DNA of 32,062 nt from the NCBI GenBank assembly GCA_910577875.1, contig CAJTNY010000020.1:1-32062 (forward strand). The letters are read 5' to 3'. The notes beneath the pieces are model-generated. The model was not told the DNA's origin. It saw only the letters and a list, made by a program, of their open reading frames with translations, and did not search any database. Numbering within the stretch: position 1 is the stretch's first letter; each line of letters opens with the position of its first letter. Below are positions 7,273-13,945 of the stretch, piece after piece. A program made the translations under genes and the position numbers. This DNA comes from an uncultured Christensenella sp. Its GTDB lineage: Bacteria; Bacillota; Clostridia; Christensenellales; Borkfalkiaceae.

Positions 7273-8622
7273 ATGGAACTGCGAATATCCGAAAATCTCA
7301 ATAATTTAGCGAAAGCGTGTCCGTTCCCGCTTTATATAGTGGGCGGATATGTGCGCGACAGTATTGCTGGTATCGTCAGCGAAAAGGGCGACGTGGATAT
7401 TTGTGCGCCCGTTTCGGCGGACGGGTTCTGTGCCGCCGCAAAAGAAGTCGGCGCTTGCGTCACTGCGGTTTACCGCGCTACGGGCACCGTTAAGTTAAGG
7501 CTTGAAGAAGAGGAGTACGAATTCGCCTGCTTTCGTTCGGATGAATATATACGCGGAATTCACACGCCGGTAAAAACGTTTTTTACCGACGATATTAATC
7601 TTGACGCGCGAAGGCGCGATTTTAAATGCAACGCGGTTTATTACGAGATAAAGAGCAAAACTGTTTGCGACCCGCTCGGCGGAACGGAGGATATAATAAA
7701 CCGAAGAATGACAACTGTCGAGGACGCGGACAAAGTATTCGGCGAGGACGGACTTAGACTTATGCGCCTTGCAAGGCAGTCCGCACAGCTCGGTTTCGAG
7801 CCGACGGAGGACTGTATCGAAGGAGCGAAAAACAATATTTCGCTTCTTAAAGACGTTTCTGCCGAAAGAATATACGCGGAGCTTAACTCGATTCTGCTCG
7901 CGGATGAAGCTTACGGAATAAACGGCGCGCAGTACAAAGGTCTAAAACTTCTCGATAAAATCGGCGCGCTCGATATAATTCTGCCCGAACTCGCGCTCGG
8001 CAGAGGTATGAAACAGAACGAGCGTTTTCACAAATACGACGTTTTGGAACACTCTCTGCGCACGGTTTTATATGCGGATAAGAGCATACGGCTTTCTGCG
8101 CTTCTCCACGACGTAGGCAAGCCTTACTGTATGATAAATAACGGCAATTACCGTATGCACGAAGAGGAGAGCGCGCGCATAGCGAAAGAGGTTTGCGAAA
8201 GGCTGAAAGTTTCCAAAAAACTCACGGCTGAAACCGTCGAATTGAGCGCTTTGCATATGTACGATTTTCGTTGCGACGCGCGCGAAAATAAAGTCCGTAA
8301 ATTCATAGTCCGCAACAGCGCGATTCTGGATAAACTTCTTTTAATAAAGCAAGCCGATTATTCCGCTTGCAGGGACGATTTGTCAGAGGCTCCCTGCGTG
8401 ACTAAATGGCTCGGTATTTACGAAAAAATGCGCTCGGAAGGCGCGCCTTTGAATTTGAAACAGTTAAAGGTCAACGGAGCCGAACTAATCTCGGCGGGAG
8501 TACAGCCCGAAAACGTCGGCAAAGTCCTTTCTAAACTTTTGGACGACTGCGCGATTGAACCGTCGTTGAACGAAAAAAAAGCTTTAATAAAACGCGCGCT
8601 CGGCGTCTTTTGCGAACGTTAA
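7273..8622 (+). CDS. cca: CCA tRNA nucleotidyltransferase (HD-domain type)
   Basis: A 449-aa class II CCA-adding enzyme or poly(A) polymerase-like protein. The nucleotidyltransferase head has VGGYVRD (23-29), the metal-binding pair Asp40/Asp42 (GDVDIC), and RRRDF (113-117). The neck and body follow (LRLMRLARQ near 161), then an HD domain with H260 and LLHDVGK (His279-Asp280). It repairs or completes tRNA 3' ends. HD-containing members often have extra 2',3'-cyclic phosphodiesterase or phosphatase activity. The ATG has no clear Shine-Dalgarno site, and the promoter -10 ends 15 nt upstream, so the leader would be about 8-9 nt. No better in-frame start is visible. Confidence 0.9.
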   Translation: MELRISENLNNLAKACPFPLYIVGGYVRDSIAGIVSEKGDVDICAPVSADGFCAAAKEVGACVTAVYRATGTVKLRLEEEEYEFACFRSDEYIRGIHTPVKTFFTDDINLDARRRDFKCNAVYYEIKSKTVCDPLGGTEDIINRRMTTVEDADKVFGEDGLRLMRLARQSAQLGFEPTEDCIEGAKNNISLLKDVSAERIYAELNSILLADEAYGINGAQYKGLKLLDKIGALDIILPELALGRGMKQNERFHKYDVLEHSLRTVLYADKSIRLSALLHDVGKPYCMINNGNYRMHEEESARIAKEVCERLKVSKKLTAETVELSALHMYDFRCDARENKVRKFIVRNSAILDKLLLIKQADYSACRDDLSEAPCVTKWLGIYEKMRSEGAPLNLKQLKVNGAELISAGVQPENVGKVLSKLLDDCAIEPSLNEKKALIKRALGVFCER

Positions 8623-8646
8623 AATTTTTCAGACGCATTAAATCGT

Positions 8647-8675
8647 TTGACAAGTAAGATTAAATATTGTAAAAT
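8647..8675 (+). promoter_or_regulatory. rpsF operon promoter
   Basis: Perfect -35 TTGACA (8647-8652), 17-bp spacer ending in TTG, and -10 TAAAAT (8670-8675). The start would be near 8682, right at the base of the rpsF leader hairpin. Confidence 0.88.
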
Positions 8676-8682
8676 TTAATAA

Positions 8683-8715
8683 CCTTGCATACCGTGAGTG
8701 GTATGCCGATTAAGT
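8683..8715 (+). promoter_or_regulatory. rpsF leader: S6:S18 autoregulatory RNA motif
   Basis: The 5' leader folds into a 7-bp hairpin (8687-8693 with 8700-8706, loop GTGAGT) above a short lower stem (CTT 8684-8686 with AAG 8712-8714), with a one-sided bulge. CCG (8706-8708) lies at the stem-bulge junction. This matches the known S6:S18-binding leader motif, which carries a conserved CCG and mimics the 16S rRNA site. It precedes the rpsF ribosome site GGGAGGTG. Binding of the S6-S18 complex would lower translation of the operon (known for the family). Confidence 0.72.
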
Positions 8716-8730
8716 CCGGGAGGTGAAAAA

Positions 8731-9015
8731 ATGAAAACTTACGAAATGCTTTACGTTTTGGATAACGCGGTTTCCGATGAAGCAAAGGAAGCGTTTGTCA
8801 AAAAGTTTGAGGACATAGTAACGTCCGCAAACGGTAAAGTCGTATCCACTGACAAGTGGGGCGCTAAAAAGCTTGCGTATCCTATCAATTATAAGAACGA
8901 AGGCTATTATGTGCTTATGACTTTCGAAGCGGAAGGTTCGGTCGTTAAGGAACTCGACAGAGTTTCCGGTCTTTCGTCCGAAGTTTTAAGAGTAGTTACA
9001 ACCGCAAAAAATTAA
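8731..9015 (+). CDS. rpsF: 30S ribosomal protein S6
   Basis: A 94-aa protein with the complete S6 fold: N-terminal YEMLYVLD, central KVVSTDKWGAKKLAYPI and C-terminal VLRVVTTAKN. S6 binds S18 and the central domain of 16S rRNA. I chose ATG 8731 because GGGAGGTG stands 6 nt upstream; an in-frame GTG at 8698 would fall within the leader hairpin. It is first in the conserved rpsF-ssb-rpsR operon. Confidence 0.97.
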   Translation: MKTYEMLYVLDNAVSDEAKEAFVKKFEDIVTSANGKVVSTDKWGAKKLAYPINYKNEGYYVLMTFEAEGSVVKELDRVSGLSSEVLRVVTTAKN

Positions 9016-9025
9016 GGAACAGAGA

Positions 9026-9439
9026 ATGAACAAAGTATTTTTAATAGGAAATTTAACCCGTGACCCCGAACTGACCGAAACGACGTCGGGCGTAAGCCTT
9101 TGCCGTTTCGCGATAGCTGTTAACCGAAACTACGGCGGCGCCGACGGCGAAAGAAAAACCGATTTTTTCAATATCGTAGCTTGGCGTGGTTTAGGCGAAA
9201 CAGTCGCAAGATACGCTAAAAAAGGCAATAAAGTAGCCGTAAGCGGTTCGATAGAACTTCGCAATTACGAAGACAGTCAGGGCGTAAAACGCACGGGAGT
9301 CGACATTGTGGCGCAGGACGTAGAGTTCCTTACGCCCAAGGGTAACGGCGGAGACGGTTTTGACGCGCCCGCTGCGCCCTCAGACAGAAAAAGGGCAAGC
9401 TTGCAGGCGTTCGACGACGACAGCGACATACCCTTTTAA
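9026..9439 (+). CDS. ssb: Single-stranded DNA-binding protein
   Basis: A 137-aa SSB. The OB-fold (1-105) begins MNKVFLIGNLTRDPEL and contains FFNIVAWRGLGETVARY and KKGNKVAVSGSIELRNYED. A short flexible linker follows, then the acidic tip DDDSDIPF that recruits replication and repair partners. It lies 10 nt after rpsF with SD AAGGA. The short linker is compatible with a housekeeping SSB in this operon position. Confidence 0.97.
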   Translation: MNKVFLIGNLTRDPELTETTSGVSLCRFAIAVNRNYGGADGERKTDFFNIVAWRGLGETVARYAKKGNKVAVSGSIELRNYEDSQGVKRTGVDIVAQDVEFLTPKGNGGDGFDAPAAPSDRKRASLQAFDDDSDIPF

Positions 9440-9457
9440 AATTCAAGGAGAATAATT

Positions 9458-9712
9458 ATGGAAGAAAATAAAGCACCCGTTGCTAAAAAGAGCTATAAAA
9501 GAGTTCCCCGCAGAAAGGTTTGCGTTTTCTGTCAGGAAAAAGTGACGGAAATCGATTATAAGGACGTAAACCGTCTTAAAAAATTCGTTGCGGAAAGCGG
9601 TAAAATACTGCCCCGCAGAATGAGCGGAACGTGCGCAAAGCACCAGCGCGAGCTGTCTACGGCTATCAAGCGCGCAAGAGTAGCCGCTCTGCTTCCTTTC
9701 AAAGCGGAGTAA
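9458..9712 (+). CDS. rpsR: 30S ribosomal protein S18 (zinc-ribbon form)
   Basis: An 84-aa S18 with the conserved core DYKDVNRLKKFV, RRMSGTCAKHQRELSTAIKR and a basic N-terminus. Cys22 and Cys25 (VCVFC), with Cys59 and His62, form a plausible zinc site, placing it in the C+ paralogue group as opposed to the cysteine-free one. SD AAGGAG lies upstream, 18 nt after the ssb stop. It forms the S6:S18 pair with rpsF, which closes the autoregulatory loop on the leader. Confidence 0.97.
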   Translation: MEENKAPVAKKSYKRVPRRKVCVFCQEKVTEIDYKDVNRLKKFVAESGKILPRRMSGTCAKHQRELSTAIKRARVAALLPFKAE

Positions 9713-9741
9713 CAAAACGAAAAATTAAATCCCACAAACTA

Positions 9742-9780
9742 AAAAAGTGCCTTATTAATTCAATAAGGTACTTTTTATTA
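9742..9780. terminator. Bidirectional terminator after rpsR
   Basis: A 15-bp stem with one G-T wobble (9742-9756 with 9762-9776, loop AATTC) begins with five A and ends with five T. It ends the rpsF operon on the plus strand and can also end the XRE gene on the minus strand. Confidence 0.9.
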
Positions 9781-9793
9781 TTATAAGTTCGCT

Positions 9794-10036
9794 TTATTTT
9801 ATTTCTTGTTCTAATTTTTTAAATTCATTAGTATTAAAAAACTCTGTTAAACTGATACCCAACCCGTCACATAACATTTTAATTGTAACAATTCCAGGGT
9901 TAACGCTTTTTCCGTATAAAATATTCTTAATTGAAGAAGGAGGAACTGCGGATTCCGTTGCTAATTTATTTATCGACATACGCTTTTCGTCTAATAGAAC
10001 TAGTAATCTGTTTTTAACCGCAATGTAAGTGTTCAC
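9794..10036 (-). CDS. Small XRE-family transcriptional regulator
   Basis: An 80-aa single-domain Cro/C1-type helix-turn-helix protein: RLLVLLDEKRMSINKLATES, then PPSSIKNILYGKSVNPGI and a third helix region MLCDGLGISLTEFF. There is no effector domain. GTG 10036 is the likely start, with AGAGGT 5 nt upstream. An ATG two bases upstream is immediately followed by a stop (ATGTGA), so it is excluded. It is divergent from the small DUF6809-like gene and very probably binds the inverted repeat between them. Confidence 0.88.
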   Translation of the reverse strand: MNTYIAVKNRLLVLLDEKRMSINKLATESAVPPSSIKNILYGKSVNPGIVTIKMLCDGLGISLTEFFNTNEFKKLEQEIK

Positions 10037-10062
10037 ATTAACCTCTGTAATTTTATTTTTTT

Positions 10063-10110
10063 AATTGTATCATAAAGCACTTGACAATATGGTCTATATA
10101 TGATACAATT
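10063..10110. promoter_or_regulatory. 12-bp inverted-repeat operator with embedded divergent -10 boxes
   Basis: AATTGTATCATA (10063-10074) and TATGATACAATT (10099-10110) are perfect inverted repeats, 24 bp apart. On the plus strand, -35 TTGACA (10081-10086) plus a 17-bp spacer leads to the extended -10 TGA TACAAT, and that -10 lies inside the right arm. The left arm carries the identical TGATACAAT on the minus strand, facing the XRE gene. Binding of the XRE protein to both arms would block both promoters (inference). Confidence 0.8.
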
Positions 10111-10158
10111 TAGCCTATAAATAGCCCATCAAAAACAACGGTTGAAGCGAGGTTAAAA

Positions 10159-10419
10159 ATGGCAAAATCAATAATTGAAAGAATATTTTTAGGAAAAGGT
10201 TATTGCGACAGTGTAAAACTCGGTAAGGAATACGATAGAATTTCCCGAAAAGTTGACGAAATTTATTTAAATTTAACGGAGCGTTTAAGCGAAGAACAAA
10301 TGGAAACTTTTACTGAATATTCCGATTTAAGGTCGGAAGAGTGTGCGGAAGCCGAAAAGGTCTTTTTTGAAGAGGGAGTAAAACTCGGAATTTTGCTTTG
10401 TTTGGAGAGTATGAGTTAA
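10159..10419 (+). CDS. Small acidic protein, DUF6809-like
   Basis: An 86-aa, mostly helical protein without signal peptide or membrane helix. The pattern ...LSEEQMETFTEYSDL... then FFEEGVKLGILLCLES resembles DUF6809 proteins, which are common small proteins of unknown function in Clostridia, often beside XRE regulators. I recall this family from sequence pattern only, so the name is tentative. Start ATG 10159 with GCGAGGT upstream. It is driven by the operator-promoter at 10081-10109 and closed by a strong terminator, so it is a one-gene unit under XRE control. Confidence 0.7.
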   Translation: MAKSIIERIFLGKGYCDSVKLGKEYDRISRKVDEIYLNLTERLSEEQMETFTEYSDLRSEECAEAEKVFFEEGVKLGILLCLESMS

Positions 10420-10450
10420 AAAAGCTTATCGTAAACGATAAGCTTTTTTT
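10418..10450. terminator. Strong bidirectional terminator
   Basis: A 14-bp perfect stem (10418-10431 with 10436-10449, loop TAAA) is flanked by A6 and T7. It starts inside the stop codon of the small acidic protein gene. On the minus strand it ends the ilv-leu-yggS operon, whose last stop is at 10452. Confidence 0.95.
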
Positions 10451-10451
10451 A

Positions 10452-11123
10452 TTACTGTTTATTATAATTTCTTGCGCCGAATATAGAAGTGCCAAGCCTT
10501 ATCATATTGCTTCCCGCATCTATACAGAGTTTCCAGTCTCCGCTCATACCCATTGAGAGATATTCGAAGTTATATTCGTCTTTCAGTTTGTCATAGAGAG
10601 CGCGCATTTTCACCGCGAGATTGGTAAGTTCTTTCGTATCGTCAATAAAGGGGAGCATAGCCATAAGACCTTTGATTTTCAATGCGGGCATATCCCTGAT
10701 AATTTTTAAGGCTGTTTCCGCTTCGCCGTATTCAAACCCGCTTTTCGTTTCCTCGTTTCCGATATTGACCTGCAACAATATATTCGATGTAATTCCTGCG
10801 TTCTTGCCGCGCTTTGAAAGTTCTTCTAAAAGGCTGATTCTGTCCGCAGAGTGGTATAAATCGACTTTGCCCAAAAGATATTTTATTTTGTTTGTCTGTA
10901 AACGGCCGATAAAGTGGCGGCGGGGGGTTCCTTCGATTTCGTCGTATTTATCTTTGAATTCCTGAACGTGGTTGTCGCCTATATCGGTTATTCCCGCTTT
11001 TATCGCGCGGTTTATGTTTTCCGCGTTCTGCAATTTTACCGCCGCGACAAGCGTTACTTTTTCGCCGAAAGCATTTTTTTCGGGTATTTCCGAGAGCAGT
11101 TTTTTTACGTTTTCTTCAATCAT
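10452..11123 (-). CDS. yggS: YggS/PROSC family PLP homeostasis protein
   Basis: A 223-aa single-domain PLP-binding TIM-barrel protein. Signatures are the PLP lysine in VAAVKLQ (Lys30), GDNHVQEF, HFIGRLQTNK, QVNIGNEETKSGF, GLMAMLPF and the phosphate-binding end SMGMSGDWK...GSNMIRLGTSIFG. These proteins buffer pyridoxal phosphate and influence amino acid pools, including branched-chain ones; they have no known catalytic reaction. The ATG overlaps the leuB stop by 4 bp (ATGA), so it is translationally coupled as the last gene of the ilv-leu operon. Family members more often sit beside sepF/ylm cell-division genes, so this placement is notable. Confidence 0.93.
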   Translation of the reverse strand: MIEENVKKLLSEIPEKNAFGEKVTLVAAVKLQNAENINRAIKAGITDIGDNHVQEFKDKYDEIEGTPRRHFIGRLQTNKIKYLLGKVDLYHSADRISLLEELSKRGKNAGITSNILLQVNIGNEETKSGFEYGEAETALKIIRDMPALKIKGLMAMLPFIDDTKELTNLAVKMRALYDKLKDEYNFEYLSMGMSGDWKLCIDAGSNMIRLGTSIFGARNYNKQ

Positions 11124-12193
11124 ATTCTGTTTGCTATCAGTTCAGCCATTTTTTTACAGCCTACTTTGATTTTTCCTTTTCCCATAATATCCGCGGTGCG
11201 GTAATTTTCGTCGAGTACTTTTTGAATGGCGTTTTCGATAGCCGAATATTCTTCGGTAAGGTTAAAGCTGTCGCGGAGCATCATTGCCGCCGCTAGAATT
11301 GTTGCAATGGGGTTCGCAATATCTTTCCCTGCAATGTCCGGAGCGGAGCCGTGTATGGGTTCGTATAGCCCGCATTTCGTTTCGCCGAGCGAGGAGGAGG
11401 CGAGCATACCGATAGAACCTGTAATCTGAGCCGCTTCGTCCGAGAGAATATCCCCGAAAAGGTTGGACGTTACTACTACGTCGAACTGCGCGGGGTCTTT
11501 GACAATCTGCATAGCCATATTATCGACGAGCACGTCGGTAAGTTCTATTTCGGGATAATGTTTTTCGCAGTAATCGTGAACGGTTTTTCGCCACAGACGC
11601 GAGGTTTCCAAAACGTTTGCCTTATCGACCGAAACAAGTTTTTTGGAGCGTTTCATTGCAAGCTCGCAAGCGGTTTTCGTTATGCGTTCTATTTCTCGGA
11701 CGGAGTATTTTTCCGTATCGCTCGCGTATTCGGCGCAGTTTTCGAAGCCGCTTTTTCTTTCTCCGAAGTATATACCCCCCGTAAGCTCGCGCACGATTAT
11801 TATTTCAATTCCGTTTTTAATAAGCTCGTGTTTAAGTGGGGAAGCGTCTGCAAGGTTTTTCCAAAGCTTTGCGGGGCGGATATTGGAATAAAGATTCATA
11901 ACTTTTCTCAATTCCAAAAGTCCTTTTTCGGGTCTTTTGTCTGCGGGTAAATTATCCCACTTATAACCCCCGACGGCGCCCAAAAGAACACTGTCGCATT
12001 CAAGACAGGCTTTGACGGTTTTTTCTGGCAGAGGGCTTCCGTATTCGTCTATTGCGCAACCTCCGACAGGCAGATAATTTAAATTGAATTTATGCCCGAA
12101 TTTTTTCGCAATTTTTTCAAGCGTCAAAACTGCGCCCGCGCAGATTTCGGGACCGATTCCGTCGCCTTTGAGAACGGCGATATTATAATTCAT
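11120..12193 (-). CDS. leuB: 3-isopropylmalate dehydrogenase
   Basis: A 357-aa enzyme of the isocitrate/isopropylmalate dehydrogenase family. Motifs are LKGDGIGPEI, LLGAVGGYKWD, the substrate-binding segment LLELRKVMNLYSNIRPAKLW typical of LeuB, RELTGGIYFGER, VDKANVLETSRLWR, the metal-binding SNLFGDILSDEAAQ and EPIHGSAPDIAGKDIANP. It oxidises and decarboxylates 3-isopropylmalate to 2-oxoisocaproate with NAD. SD AAGGAG precedes ATG 12193, and the gene overlaps the end of leuD by 11 bp. Confidence 0.97.
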   Translation of the reverse strand: MNYNIAVLKGDGIGPEICAGAVLTLEKIAKKFGHKFNLNYLPVGGCAIDEYGSPLPEKTVKACLECDSVLLGAVGGYKWDNLPADKRPEKGLLELRKVMNLYSNIRPAKLWKNLADASPLKHELIKNGIEIIIVRELTGGIYFGERKSGFENCAEYASDTEKYSVREIERITKTACELAMKRSKKLVSVDKANVLETSRLWRKTVHDYCEKHYPEIELTDVLVDNMAMQIVKDPAQFDVVVTSNLFGDILSDEAAQITGSIGMLASSSLGETKCGLYEPIHGSAPDIAGKDIANPIATILAAAMMLRDSFNLTEEYSAIENAIQKVLDENYRTADIMGKGKIKVGCKKMAELIANRI

Positions 12194-12680
12194 TTCCGCT
12201 CCTTTTTTTCAGATGATTTAAAAGTCCGCCGTCGGATATAATGTTTTTGATAAAATCGGGAAACGGTTCGGCTTTGAATTTTTCCCCCGTGGTTTCGTTG
12301 ACAATAATTCCCTCGGAAAGTTCGCATCTTACCGTATCGCCGTTTTTTATGGCTTTTACGGCTTCCGGACATTCGAGTATGGGCAGACCGATATTTATGC
12401 TGTTGCGGTAAAATATGCGCGCGAACGAATTCGCTATGATAAGGCTGATTCCGCTCGCTTTAATTGCAATAGGAGCGTGTTCGCGGGAAGAACCGCACCC
12501 GAAATTGTCTTCCGCGACTATTATATCTCCCGTCTTTACTTTGTTTACGAAATCCGCGTCGATGTCCTCCATACAGTGGGCGGCGAGCTCGGCTTCGGAA
12601 ACCGTGTTCAAATACCTTGCGGGTATGATGACGTCGGTGTCGACGTCGTTTCCGTATCTGAAAACTTTTCCTTTAATCAT
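12183..12680 (-). CDS. leuD: 3-isopropylmalate dehydratase small subunit
   Basis: A 165-aa swivel domain of the short bacterial/archaeal type. Motifs are VFRYGNDVDTDVIIPARYL near the start and the conserved NFGCGSSREHAPIA, which includes the serine-arginine substrate contacts. It works with LeuC to isomerise 2-isopropylmalate to 3-isopropylmalate. The ATG overlaps the leuC stop (ATGA), so the two subunits are translationally coupled. Confidence 0.97.
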   Translation of the reverse strand: MIKGKVFRYGNDVDTDVIIPARYLNTVSEAELAAHCMEDIDADFVNKVKTGDIIVAEDNFGCGSSREHAPIAIKASGISLIIANSFARIFYRNSINIGLPILECPEAVKAIKNGDTVRCELSEGIIVNETTGEKFKAEPFPDFIKNIISDGGLLNHLKKRSGNEL

Positions 12681-13933
12681 AGCAATTCCTCGGGGCTGGT
12701 AAGTCTGCCTGTAACGGCGGAAGCTGCGGCGACGTAGGGAGAAGCGAGATAAACTTCGCTCGAAACGTGCCCCATTCTTCCGACGAAATTTCGGTTGGTA
12801 GTGGAAACCGTTTTCTCGTTTTCCGCAAGTATTCCCATATGTCCGCCGAGACAGGGTCCGCAGGTAGGAGTTGAAATAACTGCGCCCGCGTTTATGAAAA
12901 TCTCCGCAAGTCCTTCGCGTATCGCCTGCAAATATATTTCGTTGGTAGCTGGGATTATTATCGTGCGAACATTTTTAGCGATTTTTCTGCCCTTTAATAT
13001 TTCCGCAGCTATGCGTAAATCTGAAATGCGTCCGTTAGTGCACGAACCTATAATTACCTGATCTATCGCTATTTCGTCCCAATCCGTTTTAGTGTTTTCG
13101 GGGAGGTGGGGGAAAGCAACGGTAGGTTTTAGCTTCGATAAATCTATTTCGAAAGTCTTTTCGTATTCCGCGTCAGCATCGGGTTTGTATATTCTTACTT
13201 CGCGTTTAAAGCGGTTATTCAGATATCCGAGTGTGATTTCGTCGACGGGGAAAATTCCGTTTTTTGCGCCCGCTTCGACAGCCATATTGCAGATTGTAAA
13301 TCTGTCGTCTATTGAAAGATACTTAACGCTTTCGCCGGTAAACTCCATAGATTTGTACAGTGCGCCGTCAACGCCGATAAGACCTATTATATGTAATATA
13401 ATATCTTTTCCGCAAATGAATTTTGCAGGTTTGCCTTTGAGAGAGAACCTGATTGCGGATGGAACTTTGAACCAGCATTCCCCGCTTAGCATAGCGGCGC
13501 ACATATCCGTCGAGCCAACGCCCGTGGAAAACGCTCCCAATGCGCCGTAAGTACAGGTGTGGCTGTCTGCACCTATGACCAGATCGCCCGCGCCGACAAG
13601 GCCCTGTTCGGGAAGAAGCGCGTGTTCAATGCCCATTTTTCCGACGTCGAAAAAGTTTTCGATGTTTTGTTCGTTGGCGAACTCTCGGCAAATTTTGCAC
13701 TGCTGCGCACTTTTTATATCCTTGTTCGGGGCAAAATGGTCCATAACGAAAGCGATTTTTTTACTGTCAAAGACTTGATTTGCACCTGTTTTTTTAAATT
13801 CTTTCACGGCAACTGGACCCGTAATATCGTTGGCGAGCGCCAAATCGATTTCTGAGTTTATCAGCTGTCCCGCTTTTACTTCTTTAAGCCCCGCGTGTGC
13901 AGCTAAAATTTTTTGGGATAACGTCATACCCAT
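12677..13933 (-). CDS. leuC: 3-isopropylmalate dehydratase large subunit
   Basis: A 418-aa aconitase-family large subunit of the short (HacA-like) type that pairs with a 165-aa small subunit. The 4Fe-4S ligands are visible as IGSCTNGR and TPTCGPCLGGHMG (three cysteines). Other signatures are FVMDHFAPNKDIKSA, GIEHALLPEQG, GADSHTCTYGALGAF and the C-terminal NFVGRMGH. The start is ATG 13933 (MGMT...) with AAGGAG 8 nt upstream; a second in-frame ATG lies two codons in. It follows ilvD by 12 nt and is coupled to leuD. Confidence 0.97.
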   Translation of the reverse strand: MGMTLSQKILAAHAGLKEVKAGQLINSEIDLALANDITGPVAVKEFKKTGANQVFDSKKIAFVMDHFAPNKDIKSAQQCKICREFANEQNIENFFDVGKMGIEHALLPEQGLVGAGDLVIGADSHTCTYGALGAFSTGVGSTDMCAAMLSGECWFKVPSAIRFSLKGKPAKFICGKDIILHIIGLIGVDGALYKSMEFTGESVKYLSIDDRFTICNMAVEAGAKNGIFPVDEITLGYLNNRFKREVRIYKPDADAEYEKTFEIDLSKLKPTVAFPHLPENTKTDWDEIAIDQVIIGSCTNGRISDLRIAAEILKGRKIAKNVRTIIIPATNEIYLQAIREGLAEIFINAGAVISTPTCGPCLGGHMGILAENEKTVSTTNRNFVGRMGHVSSEVYLASPYVAAASAVTGRLTSPEELL

Positions 13934-13945
13934 AGAGTATTCTCC

